64,000 bases of DNA from the NCBI RefSeq assembly GCF_014698145.1, contig NZ_JACJSM010000006.1, forward strand, positions 62,001 to 126,000, in the 5' to 3' direction. The notes beneath the pieces were generated by a model that was not told the origin of the DNA, searched no databases, and was given only the letters and a program-made list of their open reading frames with translations. Each line of letters opens with the position of its first letter. The first letter of the stretch is position 1. The position numbers were made by a program, and so were the translations under genes. Shown here one piece after another: positions 58,226 through 64,000 of this stretch. Origin of the DNA: Oscillatoria sp. FACHB-1406 (GTDB lineage Bacteria; Cyanobacteriota; Cyanobacteriia; Cyanobacteriales; Spirulinaceae).

Positions 58226-59083
58226 CTACCGCTTCTGCGAACCCGATTCCATCGCCCATTCCATTTGCCGCAATATCCCGCGCAACAAAGCAACTTCTTC
58301 GCTGCTGAGGGCGGCGCGATGGAAGAGATGGCGGAATTTTTCCATACGGGCGGTAGCAGTATGAGGATAAAGATAGCCGATCGCCAGCAACACTCGCTCG
58401 AGATGTTGGTAATAGTTTTCTAAGGAATCGAGGGTGGCGGGGAGGGAGTGAGGGGGTGAGGGGGTGAGGGGGTGAGAGGGTGAGGGGGTGAGGGGGTGAT
58501 GGGGTGAGGGGGTGATGGGGAGAGAGGGTGAGGGGGTGAGGGGGTGATGGGGTGAGGGGGTGATGGGGAGAGAGGGTGAGGGGGGAGAGAGGGTTAATTG
58601 ATAGAGTTCGTAGGCGCAGACAACGACTGCTTGGGCGAGATTGAGGGAGGAATATTCGGGGTTGGCGGGAATTTCGAGGTAGCGTTGCGCGAGGCTGAGT
58701 TCTTGGTTATTTAAGCCGCGATCTTCGGGGCCAAAAATGAGGGCGGAAGTGAGGGTTTTATCCTCTAGAAGCCAGGGTAAAACGGTTTTTGGGCTTTCGA
58801 GGGGTAATGGGCGCTTGCGGTTGCGTGCTGTCGTTGCGATCGCGCGGTGACAGCCTTGCAATGCTTCGCTCAAACTCTCCACAATCCGCGCCCCCGCTAA
58901 GATATCGCCTGCATGAACTGCCATCTGCCGCGCCTCTTCGCTATTGCGATCGCAATGGGGCGAAACTAAAATGAGTTGCTCTAAGCCCATATTTTTCATC
59001 GCGCGCGCGACGGAACCGACGTTTAACGCCCCCGCCGGTTCGACGAGGATAATGCGGATGTTTTTTAGGGAGGAAGCAGCCAT
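58226..59083 (-). CDS. trmJ: TrmJ-like SPOUT tRNA methyltransferase with Pro-rich insertion
   Basis: The enzyme would 2'-O-methylate tRNA near position 32. The 285-residue protein has the SPOUT motifs: NVGSVARAMKNMG (about residues 21-33), ALIFGPEDRGLNNQE and SSLNLAQAVVVCAYELYQL. From residue 165 to 216 a low-complexity insertion (SPSLPITPSPHHPLTP repeated) is encoded by a G-rich minisatellite. The C-terminal helical part (LERVLLAIGYLYPHTATARM) typical of TrmJ follows. The insertion separates the catalytic domain from the tail and keeps the frame. It is upstream of the beta-lactamase-like gene. Confidence 0.88.
   Translation of the reverse strand: MAASSLKNIRIILVEPAGALNVGSVARAMKNMGLEQLILVSPHCDRNSEEARQMAVHAGDILAGARIVESLSEALQGCHRAIATTARNRKRPLPLESPKTVLPWLLEDKTLTSALIFGPEDRGLNNQELSLAQRYLEIPANPEYSSLNLAQAVVVCAYELYQLTLSPPSPSLPITPSPHHPLTPSPSLPITPSPHHPLTPSPSHPLTPSPPHSLPATLDSLENYYQHLERVLLAIGYLYPHTATARMEKFRHLFHRAALSSEEVALLRGILRQMEWAMESGSQKR
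58441..58593. repeat. G-rich minisatellite inside trmJ
   Basis: The plus strand reads as GGGGGTGA units with GGGGTGAT and GGGGAGAGAGGGTGAG variants. A higher-order period of 48 bases is visible (GGGGAGAGAGGGTGAG at 58517 and 58565). This matches a 16-residue peptide period in TrmJ. Runs of four to five G separated by three bases make G-quadruplex formation on the plus strand likely. A related C-rich run occurs at 18862-18896. Confidence 0.9.
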
Positions 59084-59089
59084 GTTTTG

Positions 59090-59180
59090 GAGAATGAATG
59101 GTGAATAATGAATGGTGAATAATGAATAATGAATAGTAAATGATAATTATAAATTATGAATGATGAAGGGTGAGTGATGA
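59090..59180. repeat. Heptamer-like tandem repeat (GAATGGT, GAATAAT units)
   Basis: Repeated units GAATGGTGAATAATGAATGG and GAATAATGAATAATGAATAG, then degenerate GAATGATGAAGGG, fill the gap between the divergent trmJ and GTPase genes. It is the same class as the repeats at 15154-15210 and 24038-24095. Confidence 0.65.
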
Positions 59181-59442
59181 GTAGTAGGGTGGGCAGCGCC
59201 CACCAGCGAAGACTAGGGTGCGTTTAGAAACGTATATTTACAAGTCAGTAGCGCTATACATTTCGGCAAACGTTCGACTGAGCGGTTCGAGCGAGCCTCG
59301 CCAAACTCTTACCGAAGTGTGCCACACCGATCCTGCCGAAATGCTCAATGACCGCGAATTACGAATTACGCACTATTCAATATTCGCTCGGACTCGAGTT
59401 AGAGTAGAAGAAGATTCAGAGGAATTGATGGGAGGGAAGAAG

Positions 59443-60885
59443 ATGGCGGTGAAACTCAACAAACCCATTTTAATGGGAGGTTTGGGAGCCTCTTTCGGAT
59501 TGTGGCTGCTGTTGAATGTTAAAGAGTCGGTTTTTCAGGTTGGCGAGTATGGTTTGTTGGCGACGATGGTGTTGGGCGGTGGCTTCTGGTTGTTGAAGTC
59601 GCGATCGCCTGCTAAACTGCCTTGGGAAGCTGCGATCGCACCGATGACGAAGGAACGGGTTGAGGGCGCGATCGCACAAGCGAAAACAGTTTTAGCGGCG
59701 GTGCAAACTGAAGTTCCCGAACGAGATTTAACCCAACTGCAACAAACCCTCGCAAATCTCCCCGAACGTCTCAACCGCAAAGCGCTGCAATTAGCGGTGA
59801 CGGGTGGAAAAAATACGGGCAAAACGGCGTTAACGCAGTTACTCAGCGCGCCTGAAAGCGAGGAAACTTGGATTGAAACCGAACCGTTCCTCGTCAGCAC
59901 CGAAGCGACGGATGCAGCGGCAAAAGTAACGGCTTTAACCTCCGATTTAGCAATCTTCGTGGTTGCGGGCGATTTAACCGATTCAGAACTGAAAATCTTA
60001 AAACAGTTGCGCGGGGAAAATCAACGCCTTTTGCTCGCATTTAACAAGCAAGATCGCTTCCTGCCTGAAGAACGAGTTGAAATCCTGCAACAATTGCGCC
60101 AGCGCGTTTTTGGCTTAATTCCGGCGGATGATGTCATCGCGATTGCTGCCGCCCCTTCCGAGATGAAAGTTCGCCAGCATCAAGCGGATGGTTCGCAGCA
60201 GGAATGGATGGAAGCCCAAGAACCGGAGATTTCGGCGCTGCGCGATCGCCTTTCAGCTATTTTAACAGCGGAACGCGAACAATTAGTTTGGGCGACGGCG
60301 TGGCGGGAAGCGATGCAACTGAAAGCTGAAGCCAAAGCCATTTTAAATGCAGCCCGACGCGATCGCGCTATGCCTATTATCGAGCAGTATCAATGGATTG
60401 CCGCCGCTGCTGCCTTCGCTAATCCCGTCGCCGCGCTGGATTTGCTTGCCGCTGCTGCCATTAGCGGACAAATGCTTGTAGATCTCAGCGCCATTTACCC
60501 CCAAAAATTCTCCCTCGCCCAAGCGCAAACCGTTTCCAGTACGATCGGACAATTGATGGTGAAGTTGGGGATTGTCGAACTCTCTACCCAAGCCATTGGC
60601 TCGATTCTTAAGAGTAACGCGATGACTTATGTTGCTGGGGGTGCGGTGCAGGGGGTGAGTGCAGCGTATTTAACCCGCCTTGCTGGTTTAAGCGCGATCG
60701 AATATTTCCAAGAAGTGGAATTAAGCGCTGCTACGGGAGAAGAGTTCAACCGCGATCGCTTTAGCAAAATCCTGCAAGCCATCTTCCAACAAAATCAACG
60801 TACTGCATTTTTACAGGATTTTGTCAAGAGTTCCTTAGCGCGTCTTGCTCCGGAATCGAAAACTGCTGAAGCCGTTTCGAGCTAA
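59443..60885 (+). CDS. Membrane GTPase-like protein with DUF697-type C-terminus
   Basis: The 480-residue protein has two membrane helices near the start (ILMGGLGASFGLWLLLNV and YGLLATMVLGGGFWLL). A P-loop GTPase domain follows: TGGKNTGKTALTQLL (Walker A, about residue 123) and LLAFNKQDRFL (the N-K-x-D base motif). The C-terminal part (AAAAAFANPVAALDLLAAAA, AAYLTRLAGLSAIEYF) is DUF697-like, with hydrophobic helices. Similar proteins are common in cyanobacteria, with unknown function, perhaps in envelope or ion homeostasis. The start at 59443 is chosen because GGAGGG lies 6 bases upstream; in-frame starts at 59218 and 59428 are less likely. Confidence 0.83.
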   Translation: MAVKLNKPILMGGLGASFGLWLLLNVKESVFQVGEYGLLATMVLGGGFWLLKSRSPAKLPWEAAIAPMTKERVEGAIAQAKTVLAAVQTEVPERDLTQLQQTLANLPERLNRKALQLAVTGGKNTGKTALTQLLSAPESEETWIETEPFLVSTEATDAAAKVTALTSDLAIFVVAGDLTDSELKILKQLRGENQRLLLAFNKQDRFLPEERVEILQQLRQRVFGLIPADDVIAIAAAPSEMKVRQHQADGSQQEWMEAQEPEISALRDRLSAILTAEREQLVWATAWREAMQLKAEAKAILNAARRDRAMPIIEQYQWIAAAAAFANPVAALDLLAAAAISGQMLVDLSAIYPQKFSLAQAQTVSSTIGQLMVKLGIVELSTQAIGSILKSNAMTYVAGGAVQGVSAAYLTRLAGLSAIEYFQEVELSAATGEEFNRDRFSKILQAIFQQNQRTAFLQDFVKSSLARLAPESKTAEAVSS

Positions 60886-61260
60886 TTCTTGCCGATAGAT
60901 AAATTTTGAGAGCGTAGGTGCGAAGAGTCATTTGCACCTACGTTTCTTTATCGCGATCGCTAGATTTTATCTGTAGGACATTCGTGTCAACTTAAGGTGA
61001 AACACTTAGCCCGCCAAGAACTCAAGTTCTTGGCTAATAGCTCAAGTCCATTAAAATGGACTGAATTTCCGAGTCATCTTTAGATGACTTGAGTTATTAG
61101 CCTTGGGTTTGAACCCAAGGCGGGCTAGGTGAGCGGGGGGTTAAGCTTAAGTTGACACCCATGAGCAATGCTCTGCCCTAATTTGGCTCGTTTTTTTATC
61201 GAACTCATATTTTATTTGAGTTAAAATTAACGTCTATTAATCCCTATAATCATTAAAACA
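60886..61260. other. Intergenic stretch dominated by a multi-hairpin element
   Basis: No gene is seen. The element at 60984-61158 occupies almost half of it. The remaining AT-rich 100 bases probably contain the promoter of the methyltransferase gene. Confidence 0.5.
60984..61158. repeat. 175-base multi-hairpin element with 13-base terminal inverted repeats
   Basis: GTGTCAACTTAAG (60984-60996) and CTTAAGTTGACAC (61146-61158) are perfect inverted termini. Inside, AGCCCGCC (61008-61015) pairs with GGCGGGCT (61119-61126). Four further hairpins are visible: CCAAGAACT/AGTTCTTGG (61014-61033), AGTCCATT/AATGGACT (61045-61062), AGTCATCT/AGATGACT (61072-61089) and CCTTGGGTT/AACCCAAGG (61101-61120). 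No transposase is encoded. A clear target-site duplication was not found. Confidence 0.85.
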
Positions 61261-62403
61261 ATGAGCGCTCCCGAACCCGTTTTTCGCTGCTCTCAATACC
61301 AGCATGACTTGCTTCCTCAAGGTTCTGTTAGTGCTGCCGATTTAGAATTCGCTCGCGAAGTCAAAGAGTTTCGAGTTTCCCTATTTAAACTTTTTCAAAC
61401 TAAAATTGATGCGGCGATCGCTGAATCCGAGCCAGAAATCGATCCCAATCGTCTTTACCTTCAAATTCGTAAAGTTCTCGACAATTGTGCAGAAGTGCAG
61501 CAAGCTCACGAATACCGAGGTATTCTTCAAGACAAAATGTGGGCGAGCGTTTCAACTCAAATTCAAGCAGAGCGGCAGCGCCTTGAAAGCGTTTATCAAA
61601 GTCATTGGCAAGGGAAAGGAGCGCTCGAACTCAATTCAAATCTCAAGCTGCCTCTGCATCAATTGAAAACCAATATTCATCGAATGCCGGGAGGTTATCT
61701 CGATGGGAACGAAGCCGAACCCTTTGAAGTGGGAGCGCTCTACGATGCTGGAACTTTTTTGTACGGATTGGGATGGTTTGGCCCGCTCAATGACGAACTC
61801 GGTCATACTCTAATTAACCAAGTTATAGCGCCTTATTATCCCGATTTTTCTCCCCAAACTATTTTAGATTTGGGCTGTGCGGTCGGCCACAGTACGTTAC
61901 CGTATACCGCTGCTTACCCAACAGCGAAAGTTTGGGGAATCGATTTAGGTGCTTCGTTGTTGAGATTTGCGATCGCGCGGGCGAGAATTTTGGAGAGTGA
62001 GGTTTATTTTGCCCAACAAAATGCCGAAAAAACAGACTTCGACGATCGCAGTTTCGATTTAGTCGTCAGTCATATTTTGCTGCATGAAATTCCAGCCAGC
62101 GCACGGCAGCGCGTTTTTACTGAAAGTTACCGACTGTTGAAACCGGGCGGGCTAATGGTGCATCTAGAGAGCATTTTATTCCTGCAACCTCCAACTTGGG
62201 TAGCGCGGTATTTTCGGGATACGGAAGTGTGGGCAAATTCAGAACCTTATCTGGCTTCTTCAAAGTTTGAAGACTTTGGAGTTTATGCTTTAAAGGCGGG
62301 ATTCTCTCCCGATAGCTTTCAAATTCGTTATGTACCGAGCAATGCAGCAGCGCGAGCGGGGCAGCAGCAAGCGAATTGGGTTGCGTTTTGCGCAGTCAAA
62401 TAA
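61261..62403 (+). CDS. Class I SAM-dependent methyltransferase
   Basis: The 380-residue protein has a helical N-terminal region of about 190 residues and a class I methyltransferase domain: ILDLGCAVGHSTLPY (motif I), VWGIDLGASLLRFA (motif II), FDLVVSHILLHEI and YRLLKPGGLMVHLES (post motif III). The N-terminal half (FRVSLFKLFQTKIDAAIAES) is unlike common methyltransferases and may bind the substrate. No neighbour suggests a pathway. The stop is only 3 bases from the tRNA gene on the other strand. Confidence 0.82.
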   Translation: MSAPEPVFRCSQYQHDLLPQGSVSAADLEFAREVKEFRVSLFKLFQTKIDAAIAESEPEIDPNRLYLQIRKVLDNCAEVQQAHEYRGILQDKMWASVSTQIQAERQRLESVYQSHWQGKGALELNSNLKLPLHQLKTNIHRMPGGYLDGNEAEPFEVGALYDAGTFLYGLGWFGPLNDELGHTLINQVIAPYYPDFSPQTILDLGCAVGHSTLPYTAAYPTAKVWGIDLGASLLRFAIARARILESEVYFAQQNAEKTDFDDRSFDLVVSHILLHEIPASARQRVFTESYRLLKPGGLMVHLESILFLQPPTWVARYFRDTEVWANSEPYLASSKFEDFGVYALKAGFSPDSFQIRYVPSNAAARAGQQQANWVAFCAVK

Positions 62404-62406
62404 AAA

Positions 62407-62478
62407 TGGGTGACCGGGGGCTCGAACCCCGAACCAGCGGATTAAGAGTCCGATGCTCTACCATTGAGCTAGTCACCC
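62407..62478 (-). tRNA. tRNA-Lys (anticodon CUU)
   Basis: Read on the minus strand the 72 bases fold as a cloverleaf: acceptor GGGTGAC/GTCACCC with discriminator A, D-stem GCTC/GAGC, anticodon loop CTCTTAA giving anticodon CTT, and T-arm GGGG-TTCGAGC-CCCC. The 3' CCA is not encoded, as usual in cyanobacteria. The outermost pair of the anticodon stem (TCGGA/TCCGC) is a T-C mismatch. It decodes AAG. Confidence 0.9.
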
Positions 62479-62638
62479 TAAATCGAGGTATTCTTAATGA
62501 TATCTGTAAGCTATTCTACACTAATCTGTTAGAGAATTCGTGCATTCGAGTCTTGATTTCAAGCGCGATCGCCCCCTAACAGTCTGCTTCGGACGTTTTA
62601 GCCTAATTGTGACTTTTGAACTTTAAACTTTAAGTTTT

Positions 62639-63937
62639 ATGTCAGGCTTCCGTTTTCCCTTTTTCAAATCTTCCCGCCCGAAAAGTTCGCAAGCTCCTCC
62701 TGTTTCCCCTTCAGTGAGTTCTATTCAATCGCAGAAAAATAAAACTCTTGCGGACTTAGAACGAGAACTCGAAGCTGAAGCCCAATTCATTCAAACGCGC
62801 CCGGTTCAGCCTGCGCCGAAACCCAAAAAAAGCAACTTTTTCGGCAAACTGATTGGAGTAGCAGTATTGTTAGGGTTGCCTGTCGGACTGATTTGGGTTG
62901 CCAATCTCCCTTACCCGGTTATTCGCCGTCCCGTCGCCCAAAAAGCCCCCCTGCTGCTGCTGCCGAGTTACGCCAGCATCGATCGCAATTATCGCGAAGG
63001 AATCATCAATCTCGAAACCGCAGAACAGTTGTTGCAAAATACAACGAGTGCGGCTGATATTGCTTTAGGGAAAGAAAAGTTAGCAGCGGCGAAGCAAAAT
63101 TTCGATGCGATTCCGCTCTGGTTTGTGGAAGATTGGTCGGACTACGATTATTGGTGGTATCGATCGCGCTTCGATCGCTTTGCCTTCAATCAGTACCGCG
63201 CCCAGATCGGACAACTCGAAGCGATCGCCTTCCAAGAAGGCAACGCCCAAACCTCCTTATCAGGGATTGAAGGAGGAATTAACGCCGCCAAACAGCGTTA
63301 CGCGCAAGCGACGACTCCGGAAGCCAAACAAGCCGCGATCGCGTCCTGGAAAGCCGCGATCGACCATTTGGAACAAATTTCCGGTCAGACTAATGCAGGC
63401 GAAACTGCCCGCAAAAAATTCGCCACTTACTCCCGCGAGTTTGAAGATATCATGGCGAGTGCTTCGCGCAGCGATCGCGTGACCACCGCCGTTGCTGCCG
63501 CCAAAAAGTACGCATGGCAAGCCGCTAGTGCCAGCCAAAACCCGCCCCATAACGTCGCTCAATGGCAGCAAGTCGAAACCTTCTGGCAAGAAGCGATCGA
63601 CCAACTCAAGCCTATTACTCCGGACGAAGGAAGCGGTTACGTTGAAACCCAAGACTTAATCGCCCAATATACCGCCAACCTCGAACAAGTTAAAATTCGT
63701 CGCCTTGCCGAAGAAGCTTCCTCCGAAGCACTCGAAAGCGCCCAGAGGAAAATCGAAAGCTTGTTAGCCAGTACGCCGAACGATTCTACTCAGGTTAATT
63801 GGACGGGAACCGCCGCCCAGTTACAAGAAATTATCCGCGAACTCGAAAAAGTCGATAACGGCACGATGGCTTACGCTAAAGCGCAAGAACTCCTAAAATT
63901 TGCCAAAGCCAGACTGCAATCGATTAATAAATCTTAA
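62639..63937 (+). CDS. Membrane protein with helical repeat modules shared with the Ser/Thr kinase tail
   Basis: The 432-residue protein has a polar N-terminal region, one membrane helix (FGKLIGVAVLLGLPVGLIWV, about residues 68-87) and a long extra-cytoplasmic helical part. That part contains modules such as ATTPEAKQAAIASWKAAIDH and ITPDEGSGYVETQDLIAQY, which resemble the C-terminal tail of the kinase at 19334-20980 (ATTPDGVAEARGEWEKAIAQ; IPEDVSAYTEAQPLLAYY). A Tyr/Trp-rich stretch (SDYDYWWYRSRFDRFAFNQY) is distinctive. I recall similar cyanobacterial proteins but no named function. It is probably a sensor or scaffold in the envelope. Confidence 0.75.
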   Translation: MSGFRFPFFKSSRPKSSQAPPVSPSVSSIQSQKNKTLADLERELEAEAQFIQTRPVQPAPKPKKSNFFGKLIGVAVLLGLPVGLIWVANLPYPVIRRPVAQKAPLLLLPSYASIDRNYREGIINLETAEQLLQNTTSAADIALGKEKLAAAKQNFDAIPLWFVEDWSDYDYWWYRSRFDRFAFNQYRAQIGQLEAIAFQEGNAQTSLSGIEGGINAAKQRYAQATTPEAKQAAIASWKAAIDHLEQISGQTNAGETARKKFATYSREFEDIMASASRSDRVTTAVAAAKKYAWQAASASQNPPHNVAQWQQVETFWQEAIDQLKPITPDEGSGYVETQDLIAQYTANLEQVKIRRLAEEASSEALESAQRKIESLLASTPNDSTQVNWTGTAAQLQEIIRELEKVDNGTMAYAKAQELLKFAKARLQSINKS

Positions 63938-64000
63938 TTTTTTATTGTTAATCTTTATAAACAGCAACGCGATCGCGGCCGCCCTTCTTTGCCTGATAGA

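Noticed and set aside
58150-58293. N-terminal extension of the beta-lactamase-like protein from TTG
   Set aside because: It overlaps trmJ out of frame and is Arg/Cys-rich noise; a strong ribosome-binding site supports 58149.
58441-58593. CRISPR array
   Set aside because: Units are contiguous 8-base and 48-base minisatellite repeats without unique spacers, and lie inside trmJ.
59218-59442. N-terminal extension of the GTPase-like protein
   Set aside because: The extra 75 residues pass through a short repeat and lack a ribosome-binding site; GGAGGG supports the start at 59443.

Overview
The window is chromosomal DNA from a cyanobacterium. The evidence is the very frequent HIP1 octamer GCGATCGC, a cyanobacterial-type minCDE cluster, a cmpABCD bicarbonate transporter, PEP-CTERM proteins, a PKN-type Ser/Thr kinase, and several protein families largely confined to cyanobacteria (DUF1574, Uma2/DUF820, CmpC-type ATPase/receptor fusions). 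Many dispersed short repeats suggest a repeat-rich genome of filamentous or large-genome type, but genus cannot be read from the sequence. Genes are carried on both strands. No rRNA, CRISPR array, phage or transposase gene was found; one tRNA gene was.

Layout. 0-3.2 kb: a broken GH5 glycosidase fragment, a saccharopine-dehydrogenase-like oxidoreductase, a class I glutamine amidotransferase and a DUF2256 mini-protein, all on the minus strand. 3.4-9.2 kb: cmpABCD (plus), preceded by a 660-base leader with a possible pseudoknotted RNA and a LysR-type dyad. 9.3-14.7 kb: an alpha/beta hydrolase, a PEP-CTERM/DUF4114 exported protein, a Uma2-like nuclease, a 50-residue peptide, a pentapeptide/TPR protein and an HD phosphohydrolase. 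14.8-17 kb: minC-minD-minE. 17-24 kb: a ferredoxin-MBL fusion, a LapA-domain protein, a phasin-like coiled coil, a Ser/Thr kinase, a retropepsin-like lipoprotein and an alpha-amylase. 24-29.6 kb: an ABC ATPase followed by three paralogous ABC-2 permeases. 30-41 kb: a DUF1361 protein, an oligopeptide-type receptor, an MBOAT acyltransferase, a giant hybrid sensor kinase coupled to an adenylyl cyclase, and an MFS pump. 41.5-49.8 kb (minus): a DUF1574 giant protein and a lasso-peptide-type cluster (kinase, precursor, Asn-synthetase-like cyclase, PqqD/RRE), then a GH13 amylase and an unknown protein. 50-64 kb: DUF99, Rieske lipoprotein, PhoD phosphatase, PEP-CTERM GDSL hydrolase, pyrC, a class A beta-lactamase-like protein, trmJ, a DUF697-type GTPase, a methyltransferase, tRNA-Lys and a conserved membrane protein.

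How genes work together, and the main points of interest. (1) The sensor kinase at 34636-38319 joins an ethylene-receptor-type membrane domain (the Asp, Tyr, Ile, Cys and His positions known from ETR1 all align) to a GAF domain with both cysteines of a DXCF cyanobacteriochrome, spaced 28 residues apart. Its stop codon abuts the start of a REC-GAF-adenylyl cyclase, suggesting an ethylene/light to cAMP pathway. (2) The lasso-like cluster has precursor, cyclase, recognition protein and an HPr-kinase-like tailoring kinase, but no B2 leader protease and no exporter in the window; a MITE-like repeat lies between cyclase and RRE genes. (3) DUF1574 has four related N-terminal modules plus an SGNH-like domain, and an MBOAT protein lies about 7 kb away, so the two could form a polymer O-acylation pair. 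(4) A 48-base G-rich minisatellite has expanded in frame inside trmJ. (5) Several dispersed palindromic element families are present, including a 175-base multi-hairpin element with perfect 13-base terminal inverted repeats.

All identifications come from reading motifs by eye; no database search was possible. Substrates of the ABC-2 exporter, MFS pump, methyltransferase and oligopeptide receptor remain unassigned.
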